Below, piece after piece: positions 44,612 through 54,130 of a stretch of 64,000 bases of DNA. The translations under genes and the position numbers were made by a program. The notes under the pieces are model-generated. The model had not been told where the DNA came from, searched no databases, and saw nothing but the letters and a program-made list of their open reading frames with translations. Numbering within the stretch: the stretch's first letter is position 1; each line of letters opens with the position of its first letter. Origin of the DNA: Cerasibacillus quisquiliarum (GTDB lineage Bacteria > Bacillota > Bacilli > Bacillales > Amphibacillaceae); assembly GCF_014202495.1 (NCBI RefSeq), contig NZ_JACHHA010000010.1, positions 24,703-88,702 of the forward strand. Reading direction: 5' to 3'.

Positions 44612-45145
44612 TTATACTTTTTGAACACGGACATTGCTAACCATCAAAACCATTAAAATAGCTGTTATAACTGCAAAGAAAAGAATCGGTAATTGGTTAG
44701 AAAAAAGAACAAAAAATGTTAAAATTGTTCCAGCTGCTGTTATCGGTACACCATAAAATGCACCATCAAACTCTTTTACATTATATCTAGCTAAACGAAT
44801 AGCCCCACATAATACGAAAAATATTACGAGAGTGATCCCGACAGTCGGCACTTTATTTAAGCTCGTTTCATATACTAGCAATGCTGGTGCTAAACCAAAA
44901 GAAACTAAATCACTCAGTGAATCAAGTTCTTTTCCAAAATCAGATTCAATATTATATTTACGGGCGACTATGCCATCAAACCGATCAAATAAAGCCGCAA
45001 GAAAAATAAATAATATACTCATCTGAATAAAGCCTTTTAAAATAAATACAATAGATAAAATTCCAAAGCTTAAGTTCATTAATGTGATAGCATTCGCTTT
45101 TTGTGCCTTAAGTTTAGTATAATCAATACGTCTAAGTAAAAACAT
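44612..45145 (-). CDS. pssA: CDP-diacylglycerol--serine O-phosphatidyltransferase
   Basis: 177 residues with the CDP-alcohol phosphotransferase signature D..DG..AR........G...D...D, visible as RFDGIVARKYNIESDFGKEL then DSLSD near 49-75. About six membrane spans. It makes phosphatidylserine, the precursor of phosphatidylethanolamine. AGGAGG precedes the ATG. It is divergent from psd with only 49 bases between, so the two steps of PE synthesis share a regulatory gap. Confidence 0.95.
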   Translation of the reverse strand: MFLLRRIDYTKLKAQKANAITLMNLSFGILSIVFILKGFIQMSILFIFLAALFDRFDGIVARKYNIESDFGKELDSLSDLVSFGLAPALLVYETSLNKVPTVGITLVIFFVLCGAIRLARYNVKEFDGAFYGVPITAAGTILTFFVLFSNQLPILFFAVITAILMVLMVSNVRVQKV

Positions 45146-45194
45146 AATCTCAACCTCCTATTTTTTTCATTTAATTTTATAACAAAGGGTGATC

Positions 45195-45977
45195 ATGATG
45201 ATGAAATTTTTATTAAAAAATGTTGTAGAGCTTACAGGTAACAAGTACAGTTCTATGCTACTAAAATCTTTTGCACAATCTCGTTTAAGCAAACCACTCA
45301 TTAGACCTTTCGCAAAAACATATGCGATTAATTTAAAAGAAGCGGAATACCCTATTAGTCACTATCAATCATTACATGACTTCTTTACGAGACGTCTGAA
45401 TAATCAAGTGCACACGATTGATTATTCTACAAATACTTTAGTTTCACCAACTGATGCACAGTTAAGTGATATGGGGCCAATTTCATCCAAGCAGCGGTTT
45501 TATATTAAGCATCAACTTTATTTCCTTGATGAGATTCTAGGAAGTTCAGATATCGCCAAGACTTATGAAAATGGTTTTTTCTTTATCTTTTATCTTTCTC
45601 CTCGTGACTATCACCGTTTTCATTATCCGATGACAGGGAGTCTAACAAAGCGATATGCTTTAGGTGAAAAGTCATTTCCTGTAAATACATTAGGCATGCG
45701 TCTTGGGCAATCACCTTTTTCAACAAACTACCGCATTGTTTCAGAACTTTCAACAGCGTACGGACATATAGCGATGATTAAAATTGGTGCCTTAAATATT
45801 AATTCCATTCAACTGACAAACTCACGTTCTAAATTTAACAAAGGTGAAGAGCTCGGATATTTCTCATTTGGGTCTACCGTCTTACTTCTGATTGAACCGA
45901 ATCAATCATTCAAGCCACTACTAAAAGCGAATACGACTGTTCGTGTTGGTCAACCAATTGCTAAATGGGTGGAATAA
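45195..45977 (+). CDS. psd: Phosphatidylserine decarboxylase proenzyme
   Basis: About 260 residues. The LGST-like self-cleavage site is seen as YFSFGSTVLLL (cleavage before Ser about 226). The upstream YLSPRDYHRFHYP near 133-145 and the substrate loop are typical of type I PSD. It decarboxylates phosphatidylserine to phosphatidylethanolamine. The GTG at 45189 overlaps the AAAGGG site, so one of the three tandem ATGs (45195, 45198, 45201) is the start. The downstream gene converges with 4 bases between. Confidence 0.93.
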   Translation: MMMKFLLKNVVELTGNKYSSMLLKSFAQSRLSKPLIRPFAKTYAINLKEAEYPISHYQSLHDFFTRRLNNQVHTIDYSTNTLVSPTDAQLSDMGPISSKQRFYIKHQLYFLDEILGSSDIAKTYENGFFFIFYLSPRDYHRFHYPMTGSLTKRYALGEKSFPVNTLGMRLGQSPFSTNYRIVSELSTAYGHIAMIKIGALNINSIQLTNSRSKFNKGEELGYFSFGSTVLLLIEPNQSFKPLLKANTTVRVGQPIAKWVE

Positions 45978-45981
45978 ATGT

Positions 45982-46572
45982 TTATGACATGCTTTGTTTA
46001 CGATAGCGGTAAATAGTAGCACTAATAACGATAATTAATATAATGATGGCAAATATACTTATAGAATACTTACGAAAAAGATACGCGATGATGTTCCAGT
46101 TAGTACCAAGCCTATTTCCAATAGATAAGAAAATAATCACCCACATGATCGCACCAGCGGAAGCAAATAATAAGAAATGTTTTATAGAATAACGGGTAAC
46201 GCCACTAATATATGCTGCTACATGACGAATACCGGGAATGAAGTAGGAAAATATAATTAAAAAAGAGCCGTATTTTTGTAGTAGACGTTTCGTTCGTATA
46301 ACAGTTCTTCTTTTAATAAATAATTTTTGAATAAAAGGCTCTCCTAATTTCATCCCTAAAAAATAACTCAACGTAATCCCACAAATAGAGCCTGAAACTG
46401 CTACGATAAATGTAACCGTAAAACTTATCTCCCCCAATGATGTAATGTAGCCAAGATAGGTCAACAACACTTCATCAGGAATAGGAATTGGAACACCTAC
46501 TATTCCGAGAGATAGAAATAAAAAAATCACAATATAACCAAATTGACCAATGATATCATGCCAAACTCCCAT
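45982..46572 (-). CDS. DedA-family membrane protein (VTT domain)
   Basis: 196 residues. Five to six spans including re-entrant segments. VPIPDEVLLTYLGY near 29-42, and FFIPGIRHVAAYISGVTRYSIKHF near 110-135 is the conserved Arg-containing region. DedA proteins are linked to undecaprenyl phosphate or lipid flipping in the membrane. The substrate here is not fixed by sequence. AGGAAAGG precedes the ATG. Confidence 0.88.
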   Translation of the reverse strand: MGVWHDIIGQFGYIVIFLFLSLGIVGVPIPIPDEVLLTYLGYITSLGEISFTVTFIVAVSGSICGITLSYFLGMKLGEPFIQKLFIKRRTVIRTKRLLQKYGSFLIIFSYFIPGIRHVAAYISGVTRYSIKHFLLFASAGAIMWVIIFLSIGNRLGTNWNIIAYLFRKYSISIFAIIILIIVISATIYRYRKQSMS

Positions 46573-46785
46573 TTGCCTTTCCTGCTTTCCTAAATGATTA
46601 CATTAATGTTCCTATTATACTATAAAAATGTTCAAAATAAATCATTCTTCAAGCTTTTTTTTACTTATTCTCTCCTTTCTTACTATTACGTATGAAAATT
46701 GAAAAAGATTCAAATAAACGACTTTATCTCCGATGCTTTGTCCTATTATTCTATGCCTTGATCTAATAAATGCTCCTTTACACAA

Positions 46786-46799
46786 CGTAAGCGTTTACA
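46786..46799 (+). promoter_or_regulatory. Catabolite-responsive element (CcpA site) candidate before the acetoacetyl-CoA synthetase gene
   Basis: CGTAAGCGTTTACA matches the 14-base cre pattern at all fixed positions but the first. The core is GTAAGCGTTTAC, 43 bases before the start codon. Repression by sugars would suit a ketone/acetoacetate-using enzyme. Confidence 0.55.
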
Positions 46800-46841
46800 T
46801 ATAATGAATGTAATAAAGGGGTATATAGAAGGGGGAATTAT

Positions 46842-48830
46842 ATGCAACGTGTAGAAGAAGGTAAATTACTTTGGCAACCTGGAGAGAAATGGAAAAATGA
46901 AGCGAATATAACAAAGTATATGACTTGGTTACAAGAGAAAAAAGGGTTACAGTTTACAAACTATCATTCCCTATGGACGTGGTCAGTTGAACATTTAGAA
47001 GATTTCTGGGAGTCTATATGGGAGTACTTTGGCATTCAATCAAAAGCACCTTACACCTCTGTTTTATCATCATTCGACATGCCTGGAGCAAAGTGGTTCA
47101 CAGGGGCAACAATAAATTATACAGAACATATTTTTAAAAATCGAAAAGCAGAAGATATCGCCATTATTCATGCATCCGAATTACGTGACACAACACATGT
47201 AACATGGAAAAAACTATATAAAGATACGAGCGCTTTACAACAAACTTTAAAACAACTTGGTGTTAAAAAAGGCGACCGTGTTGTTTCATATGTGCCAAAC
47301 ATTTACGAATCGGTTGTATCATTTCTAGCAGTTGCTAGTTTAGGTGCTATTTGGTCGAGTGCCTCCCCGGACTTTGGTACACATAGTGTTATTGATCGCT
47401 TTAAACAAATTGAACCAAAAGTGATGATTACAATAGACGGCTATCGTTATGGTGGGAAATATTTCAACCGGATACCTGTAATTGAACAAATCCAGAAAGA
47501 GTTACCTATGCTTGAAGCAACAATAGGTATCCCGTATCTTGATCAGGAAGTAGCATTTGACTCATTAAAAAATCCAATACGATGGGGTGACGCCATCTCT
47601 ATCAATCATGATTCTCTCACATATGAATATGTCGAATTTAATGACCCACTCTGGGTTTTATTTTCATCTGGAACAACAGGTATGCCAAAGCCTATCGTTC
47701 ATAGCCAAGGTGGTATGTTGCTTGAACATTTAAAAGCAACGGTCCTGCATACAGATTTATCAGAAGGGGACCGCTTCTTTTGGTTCACGACGACAGGATG
47801 GATGATGTGGAATTTCTTAGTCGGTGGTTTACTTGGAGGAAGTTCAATTATTTTATACGATGGTCATCCCGCTTATCCGGATACTGATATGCTTTGGCGT
47901 TTTGCCGAAGAAACAAAGATGACTGTATTCGGAACAAGTGCGAGCTATCTTACTAGTTGTATGAAGTCTGGTATATCTCCAGGCAAAACATATGATTTAA
48001 GTCATTTAAAAAATATTAGTTCAACAGGATCTCCTTTGCCACCTGAAGCATATCAATGGTGTTATGACCATGTCAAGGAAGACTTATGGATTGCTTCAGC
48101 AAGCGGTGGAACAGATGTATGTACAGCCTTCATATTAGGTGTACCAATTTTACCTGTTCATGCAGGTGAACTCCAATGTCGAGGGTTAGGAGCTAAAATT
48201 GAGAGTTATAATATAGCCGGTGAATCAAAAATTGATGACATTGGTGAATTAGTTATGACCGCGCCATTTCCTGCCATGCCGATATTTTTCTGGAATGATA
48301 CAGACGGGTCAAAACTTCAGGAAAGTTATTTCGATATGTTTCCAGGAATATGGCGACATGGAGATTATATAAAAATTACCGAACGCGGTTCTTGCATTAT
48401 TTACGGACGTTCTGATGCTACAATTAACCGCGGTGGAATTAGAATCGGAACGAGTGAAATTTATCGTGCCGTTGATCTTGTTAAAGAAGTAGAAGATAGC
48501 TTAATCGTTGATATTCCACTTCATAGTGGAGATTCATTTGTGCCACTATTTGTCATTATGAAAGAAGGCCATGAATTAACAGAAGATATTAAAAATAAAA
48601 TTAACCATCAAATCCGAACACAATGTTCACCACGACATGTCCCAACAGATATATTTCAAGCACCGGATATACCTAGAACATTAAATGGTAAAAAACTAGA
48701 AATTCCTGTTAAACGAATCCTAATGGGACATGACATCCATAAAGTAGTCAATAAAGGATCATTAAGCAACCCAGATATGTTAGAGTATTTTTTACAGTTC
48801 GCTAAAAAACATATGAAGCAAAACGTTTAA
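46842..48830 (+). CDS. Acetoacetate--CoA ligase (acetoacetyl-CoA synthetase)
   Basis: 662 residues of ANL-family adenylating enzyme. LWQPGEKW...ANITKYMTWL is the N-terminal ACS-like extension. WFTGATINYTEHIF is near 84, the phosphate loop FSSGTTGMPKPIVH near 274, TTTGWMMWNFL near 316, GRSDATINRGGIRIG near 525 and the terminal Lys in RTLNGKKLEIPVKRI near 616. The paired tryptophans and overall text are typical of acetoacetyl-CoA synthetase rather than acetyl-CoA synthetase. AAGGGGG precedes the ATG. A cre-like site lies upstream. Confidence 0.9.
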   Translation: MQRVEEGKLLWQPGEKWKNEANITKYMTWLQEKKGLQFTNYHSLWTWSVEHLEDFWESIWEYFGIQSKAPYTSVLSSFDMPGAKWFTGATINYTEHIFKNRKAEDIAIIHASELRDTTHVTWKKLYKDTSALQQTLKQLGVKKGDRVVSYVPNIYESVVSFLAVASLGAIWSSASPDFGTHSVIDRFKQIEPKVMITIDGYRYGGKYFNRIPVIEQIQKELPMLEATIGIPYLDQEVAFDSLKNPIRWGDAISINHDSLTYEYVEFNDPLWVLFSSGTTGMPKPIVHSQGGMLLEHLKATVLHTDLSEGDRFFWFTTTGWMMWNFLVGGLLGGSSIILYDGHPAYPDTDMLWRFAEETKMTVFGTSASYLTSCMKSGISPGKTYDLSHLKNISSTGSPLPPEAYQWCYDHVKEDLWIASASGGTDVCTAFILGVPILPVHAGELQCRGLGAKIESYNIAGESKIDDIGELVMTAPFPAMPIFFWNDTDGSKLQESYFDMFPGIWRHGDYIKITERGSCIIYGRSDATINRGGIRIGTSEIYRAVDLVKEVEDSLIVDIPLHSGDSFVPLFVIMKEGHELTEDIKNKINHQIRTQCSPRHVPTDIFQAPDIPRTLNGKKLEIPVKRILMGHDIHKVVNKGSLSNPDMLEYFLQFAKKHMKQNV

Positions 48831-48837
48831 ATAACAA

Positions 48838-48876
48838 AAACACCGGAGTTCATATCAGGAGCTCCTGGTGTTTTTT
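48838..48876. terminator. Bidirectional terminator between convergent genes
   Basis: Arms AACACCGGAG and CTCCTGGTGTT with one bulge, followed by TTTTT on the plus strand and TTTTTGTTA on the minus. Confidence 0.75.
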
Positions 48877-48905
48877 GGAAATTCACATCAGACTTTAGTT
48901 AGATT

Positions 48906-49301
48906 TCACAAATCTAAAAATCGCTCTCTCATTTCCTCCGTAAATAATTGACAACTTTTTCGCTTGCCAAACCAGCGATAGCGATTTTTAGCCATCACAC
49001 GATATATGCTATTCCGCATAGCAGGCGGTATAACCAAGCATATCGTCAACAATTTCCACAAGCCTGTTAAATGCCGACAAATATGTAAAACAGCAGATGA
49101 TTCAAGATAATAACGGTTATTCTTTATTAACACAAGGCTATCGGTTTCTTTAGGCACACCATATGTTGTTAATAATGTCTGACCGACCTCACTTTGTAAG
49201 GAAGCAAATGTATATCGCCCTTTCTTATCACGCTTTATAATAAATTGCACACTCTGATTACAAAAATGACAATCACCATCAAATAAAATGATGTGCGACA
49301 T
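48906..49301 (-). CDS. DCC-family thiol-disulfide oxidoreductase-like protein (DUF393, YuxK-like)
   Basis: 131 residues opening with the diagnostic LFDGDCHFCNQSVQF (Cys about 11 and 14), then RYTFASLQSEVGQTLL and SLVLIKNNRYYLESSAVL. The DCC family is named for the Asp-Cys-x-x-Cys motif; enzymatic action is assumed but not shown. AGGAGGG precedes the ATG. It lies 24 bases after panF on the same strand. Confidence 0.88.
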   Translation of the reverse strand: MSHIILFDGDCHFCNQSVQFIIKRDKKGRYTFASLQSEVGQTLLTTYGVPKETDSLVLIKNNRYYLESSAVLHICRHLTGLWKLLTICLVIPPAMRNSIYRVMAKNRYRWFGKRKSCQLFTEEMRERFLDL

Positions 49302-49325
49302 TCAATTCCCTCCTACTAGCCTGTA

Positions 49326-50759
49326 TTAAGACGCCTTCATTGCCGGTTGCTTTAATAAACTCACACATACATAGGTCACAAATGACAATAAAACAGGCAG
49401 TACAACAACATGCATACCAAATGGTTGGATTTTTAACCAATCAAAGACAATATACGAACCGATACCAACAATCATCGAAGCGAGCGCACCATACTTATTC
49501 CCTTTCTTCCAATAAAGCCCCATCACAATCGGCCAGATAAACGCCGCTTCCAGTCCACCGAAAGCAAAAAGATTTAACCAAATAATTAAGTCTGGGGGAT
49601 CAAGTGCAAATAAGAAAACGATAATACCTAGTATAGCTGTAACCCCGATACTCATTGTTTTTATCTTTTTCGGTGAGGCATTTGGACGGATATAGTTTAA
49701 ATAAACATCTTTTACAACTGAAGAACTAACGAGTAATAATAATGAATCAACAGTTGACATAATGGCTGCCATTGGTGCAGCAAGGACGATCCCTGCAAGC
49801 CAAGCTGGCATCGTCTCTAGTGCAATTAACGGCATCACTTTATCAGGAACATCAATACCAGGTAAGATTGGCCGCGCAAAGACACCAATTAAATGCATAT
49901 TTAACATAATAAATCCGACAACAATCGTCCCAATGATAATGGCTCGGTGCATCGATTTTGAATCTTTATAGGACATCGCTCGTACCGCTATTTGCGGTAA
50001 TGCGACAACACCAACCCCGACTAAAATCCAAAAAGACGAGACAAATGCTGGTGATAAATCACCCGCCGCACCAAATGGTGTAATCAGATTGGGATTTTCA
50101 GTATATAAATCGTTAATAATGTTCGAGACACCACCACCTGCGATCATAACAGCGATTAAAAGGATCAATGTTCCAATAAACATAATCGCTCCTTGGACAG
50201 CATCCGTCACAGCAACTGCACGAAAACCACCGATAACAACATAAACGAGGACAGATATAGCGAATATGAATAGAGCACTCGTATAAGATAGGCCAGTTAA
50301 TGATTCAATCAGTCGACCCCCACCAATCCATTGCGCTGCCATAGCCGAAAATAGAAAAACAATAATACTAAAAGAAGACAATAAAACTACCCACTTAGAC
50401 TGATACCGCTCTTTTAAAAAGTCGACAAGTGTGACCGCTTCGTAACGTCTCGCCATAATGGAAAACTTCTTCCCAAGAATCATTAACACAAAATAGCCTG
50501 TGGCCACTTGTGACATCGCAAGCAACACCCAACCTAAACCTTGTGTATAGGCAACACCAGGTCCACCGATAAAACTACTCGCACTTCCATACGTCGCCGT
50601 CATCGTCATGGCTAAAATAAATCCACCTAAACTTCGTCCACCGAGAAAATAATCTTGTAAAAAATTCGTCGATGAACGAATCGAGCGACTCGCCCATATT
50701 CCGATTCCAAACATTATGATTAACATTAAAATCATTGGAAAAAGCGCTTGCCCATTCAT
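49326..50759 (-). CDS. panF: Sodium/pantothenate symporter
   Basis: 477 residues of SSS-family symporter with about 12-13 spans. LGGRSLGGFILAMTMTATYGSASSFIGGPG near 40-69, AAQWIGGGRLIESLTGLSY near 140 and AAPMAAIMSTVDSLLLLVSSS near 325 are typical. Preceded, with an ATGA overlap, by a YhdT-type small gene, the same pair as yhdT-panF in enterobacteria. That supports pantothenate as substrate. Import would feed CoA synthesis. Confidence 0.88.
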   Translation of the reverse strand: MNGQALFPMILMLIIMFGIGIWASRSIRSSTNFLQDYFLGGRSLGGFILAMTMTATYGSASSFIGGPGVAYTQGLGWVLLAMSQVATGYFVLMILGKKFSIMARRYEAVTLVDFLKERYQSKWVVLLSSFSIIVFLFSAMAAQWIGGGRLIESLTGLSYTSALFIFAISVLVYVVIGGFRAVAVTDAVQGAIMFIGTLILLIAVMIAGGGVSNIINDLYTENPNLITPFGAAGDLSPAFVSSFWILVGVGVVALPQIAVRAMSYKDSKSMHRAIIIGTIVVGFIMLNMHLIGVFARPILPGIDVPDKVMPLIALETMPAWLAGIVLAAPMAAIMSTVDSLLLLVSSSVVKDVYLNYIRPNASPKKIKTMSIGVTAILGIIVFLFALDPPDLIIWLNLFAFGGLEAAFIWPIVMGLYWKKGNKYGALASMIVGIGSYIVFDWLKIQPFGMHVVVLPVLLSFVTYVCVSLLKQPAMKAS

Positions 50760-51067
50760 TCGTCTACCTTCCCTTCATCATCTAACGGCACTTCAACAAA
50801 ATATCTCTTCACAATAAATGTGACAAGAACGACCATCACAATCAAGCCGACGACACAACTATAAAAGAACCATGCCGGTAAACCGAGAACATATGTATAT
50901 TGAGATGGATCTTTATGACCTAACCCATAAGCAAAGCCAAACCACCATATAAAATTAAAGATAACAAGTCCTACCCCAATAAGTGCTTCACGATGCGCTA
51001 TTTGGAAGCGTGAATCGCCTTTTTTGTTTTTCACCTTTTTTACCCCCACTTTCATTCCATTTTTCAT
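50756..51067 (-). CDS. yhdT: YhdT-family small membrane partner of PanF
   Basis: 103 residues as read from the first ATG. Two spans (about 30-50 and 65-88) and the family text REALIGVGLVIFNFIWWFGFAYGLG and YVLGLPAWFFYSCVVG. The first ATG has no ribosome site; a GTG at 51034, behind GGGGG, gives a 92-residue protein and may be the true start. Translation is coupled to panF through a 4-base overlap. Confidence 0.82.
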   Translation of the reverse strand: MKNGMKVGVKKVKNKKGDSRFQIAHREALIGVGLVIFNFIWWFGFAYGLGHKDPSQYTYVLGLPAWFFYSCVVGLIVMVVLVTFIVKRYFVEVPLDDEGKVDE

Positions 51068-51282
51068 ACGTATTTTAAGTAAATCGTTAGTTACATAAAT
51101 ATTAACATAAACGACACAAATCTATTTATCCTTAAAATTAAATGCAATTTTATTTAATTTCTAATTAACTTGAATTATAAGAAAAACAATATACAATAAA
51201 TTTAGATCTCTACATAAAATTAAAGATAGCTATAATGAGTATTGACCTTGTGAGATATCATTGAATAAGTGGGTGATTATGT

Positions 51283-54057
51283 ATGGTTCGTTTTATTTGG
51301 CAAAATTGGTGGCGAAGGAAAGAACGATTGATTCTCCTTATTATAGGAGCATTAATCATTAGTAGTGGTTTATCCTATCTTGTTGGTATGTTAGATACAA
51401 ATAAGACAACTATCGTGGATGAATTACAAAAAAGATGGTCTTCATCCTATGATATTGTCGTTCGTCCTCCAAATACACGAAGTGAAACTGAAGAAAACAA
51501 TTTATTAGATCCGAACTTTTTAAGCGGGATTAACGGCGGGATTAGTTTAGAGCAATATGAACAAATTAAAGCGATGGAACATATTGATATCGCCGCTCCA
51601 ATCTCAATGATTGGATATACGGATTATTCACTCTATCTCGAATCCCTTACATTTAATGAAGATGGAATCTATCGGGTAACCGAAAAAAGAATAAACGATG
51701 ATGGCATTCGAAAAACAGAAGACGTATACACATCATATATTCCTGGTGGTAGATGGGAACAATATGTCAACGAAGCACTGGATAAAAATATACCACTTAC
51801 TTATATGAACTGGTCCAATCATATGTACTTAATGCGATCCATGTTACTCGCTGCAATCGACCCAGAACAAGAAGCACAATTAATTGGAATCGATAAAGCC
51901 ATTCTTCCGGTAGGAAATAGTAGATATTTCACAGCAGAAGATAAGGCGCGACATGAACCCGTGATCGAACCTGGAGATGATGGCGGAGCAGTGGATGAGG
52001 TAGAAGAACAACATATCACTTCCTTTCCCGTCATTATTAATACCCATTCATTCGCTGACCAAGAGATACACTATCATATAGAAAAGCTTGATATCCCATT
52101 TGATTCGAACACAGCTTTAAAAACGCTAGAAGATATTGACCAAAAAGGGGGCAAGAACTATTTAAACAGTCTGAAAGGAAATACCGTCACTACATATGAA
52201 CATGATGAACAAGAACTTTTCTCACAAATGATTAATAGTATTGCTGGAATTGATCACCAGACAGGAGAACCGGTATCGGAAAATATTACAAAAAATAAAC
52301 ATAACCCTTTTCAGATGGACGATTTATTTTTAGTAAGTTTTGCAAGCCCCCTAGAATATGATGATGTTTCAAGTCCATTTCCAGAAAAGTGGCCGTTTGC
52401 CTATCGTATACGCACATTTACAGACAGCTTTAAAGACAGTTTCAAGGAAGGAGAATATACAACGTTTCGTCGACCATTTGCACCTGAATTTGCCAACGCG
52501 GGTGGATTTCCAAGAATGAAACCAATCTGGATTGGATTTTATGATGCGGAAAAAGTAAATATATCAAAAGACCCGACAAATGAACTACCAATGGAAACGT
52601 ATCGTCCAGCTTCGGCTGAACTCGTATTAGATGGGAAAAAACAGCCGATTAACCCACCACAAATATTAAAACCAACTTATGATCCATTCGGTTACTTAGC
52701 TAATCCACCGACAATGTTAACGACACTTGATGCAGCTGAATACCTTTTAGGAGATAAACCGATCTCGGCCATTCGCATTAAAGTGTCGGAAGCAAGAGAT
52801 TTATCTGAAGACAGCCAAGCAATGATTGAAAAAGTAGCTAAAAAGATTGAACAAAAAACAGGGCTCATAACAGATATCACGTTAGGTTCGTCCCCACAAC
52901 CAACGTTAGTCCATGTACCTCAAGTAGATGGTCAAGAAGAACTCGGTTGGTTCCAACAACCTTGGATTCGGCTTTACTCGTCAATCACAATCTTTCGTGA
53001 AGCGAAAATGGGCTTCTCTATGCTTATTTTCTGCATCATGGCCGTTGCCATTATTTACGTTTGGGCTTCAAGCTTTGTATCAGTACTCGCTCGGCGGAAA
53101 GAGTTCGCCGTGCTACAATCCGTTGGTTGGCGTCCACAACAATTACGTCAATTAATCTTTATTGAGTCGGCAATAATTGGTAGTTTCGTTGCGTTTGTAT
53201 CTTGGGTCATCCTAGGATTTATTTATATTTATGAAGAAGCCACTTTAAATCCGACGCGATTCCTTTTGACTGGGTTAATTGGCTTTATGATTTACATACT
53301 TGGGGCCATTATTCCAGCTGTCTTCACACAAAAAATAGAACCGTATGAAACATTACAGACAGGGGAGATTTCTAAAACGAGCAAACGGTTTATGAAATCA
53401 AAGGGAATCATTTCCATGGCGTGGAATCATTTGATTGGCAAATGGAAACGAAATGTTCTCTCGATTATAGAGATTGCCTTACCGACCACCTTACTCACTA
53501 TCTTTTTATTTATCACCTTTCATTTACGAGGCATGATGTATTTAACATGGCTCGGACAATATGTCGCCTTAGAAATTGGGCCCCGTCATTATATAGCGGT
53601 TATTGTATCACTCATGATTGCTGTCTTAACTGTCGCTGAAATCATGTGGCAAAATATAAGTGAACGTCAAGAAGAAATAGCGTTATTAAAAACACTTGGC
53701 TGGCGAAATGGTTCTATCCGCCTTCTCATTTGGATGGAAGGCTTGTTCAGTGGCTTATTCGCAGCGATGATTGGTCTTAGTCTCGCATTGATGCTCATTA
53801 TTTTCATGTATCAGGACATCCTAATGACAGAGCTACCGTTTATTTTAGCAACAGGACTGATCCCAATTATTGTAGGGATTATTGGTACCATTATACCCGC
53901 TGAACGAACAGTCAGGATGTCACCTGCATCTGGAATGAGAGGAAACTATTCTAACAAAAAAACATCAGAAAAAAGTATGAAATGGCTTTTGTTAACATTG
54001 TTCTTATCGATTTCTGCATTATTTGTTTATTTGTTCGTTCAAATATTAATATCCTAA
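51283..54057 (+). CDS. Large FtsX/MacB-type ABC permease without an adjacent ATPase
   Basis: 924 residues. One N-terminal span (about 14-37), a large exterior domain (about 40-560), three spans (about 578-680), a second FtsX unit with spans near 725-875, and a last span near 900-922. Two FtsX signatures are visible: VLQSVGWRPQQLRQLIFIES near 606 and LLKTLGWRNGSIRLLIWMEG near 805. The layout is of an envelope-acting mechanotransmission or lipoprotein/peptide export permease. No ATPase gene of the MacB class is in the window. Single gene with its own terminator. Confidence 0.8.
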   Translation: MVRFIWQNWWRRKERLILLIIGALIISSGLSYLVGMLDTNKTTIVDELQKRWSSSYDIVVRPPNTRSETEENNLLDPNFLSGINGGISLEQYEQIKAMEHIDIAAPISMIGYTDYSLYLESLTFNEDGIYRVTEKRINDDGIRKTEDVYTSYIPGGRWEQYVNEALDKNIPLTYMNWSNHMYLMRSMLLAAIDPEQEAQLIGIDKAILPVGNSRYFTAEDKARHEPVIEPGDDGGAVDEVEEQHITSFPVIINTHSFADQEIHYHIEKLDIPFDSNTALKTLEDIDQKGGKNYLNSLKGNTVTTYEHDEQELFSQMINSIAGIDHQTGEPVSENITKNKHNPFQMDDLFLVSFASPLEYDDVSSPFPEKWPFAYRIRTFTDSFKDSFKEGEYTTFRRPFAPEFANAGGFPRMKPIWIGFYDAEKVNISKDPTNELPMETYRPASAELVLDGKKQPINPPQILKPTYDPFGYLANPPTMLTTLDAAEYLLGDKPISAIRIKVSEARDLSEDSQAMIEKVAKKIEQKTGLITDITLGSSPQPTLVHVPQVDGQEELGWFQQPWIRLYSSITIFREAKMGFSMLIFCIMAVAIIYVWASSFVSVLARRKEFAVLQSVGWRPQQLRQLIFIESAIIGSFVAFVSWVILGFIYIYEEATLNPTRFLLTGLIGFMIYILGAIIPAVFTQKIEPYETLQTGEISKTSKRFMKSKGIISMAWNHLIGKWKRNVLSIIEIALPTTLLTIFLFITFHLRGMMYLTWLGQYVALEIGPRHYIAVIVSLMIAVLTVAEIMWQNISERQEEIALLKTLGWRNGSIRLLIWMEGLFSGLFAAMIGLSLALMLIIFMYQDILMTELPFILATGLIPIIVGIIGTIIPAERTVRMSPASGMRGNYSNKKTSEKSMKWLLLTLFLSISALFVYLFVQILIS

Positions 54058-54076
54058 AAGTAAAGCACTTATTAAA

Positions 54077-54118
54077 TAAACAATCCCGTCACTCATAAAA
54101 AATGACGGGATTGTTTTG
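54077..54118. terminator. Bidirectional terminator between the FtsX-type permease and dppF
   Basis: Fourteen-bp perfect stem AAACAATCCCGTCA/TGACGGGATTGTTT, T-rich on the plus strand (TGTTTG). Confidence 0.85.
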
Positions 54119-54130
54119 TTTGTATATAAG

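Noticed and set aside
46692..46766. 24-codon ORF upstream of acetoacetyl-CoA synthetase as a leader peptide
   Set aside because: No ribosome site and no attenuator-like structure follows.
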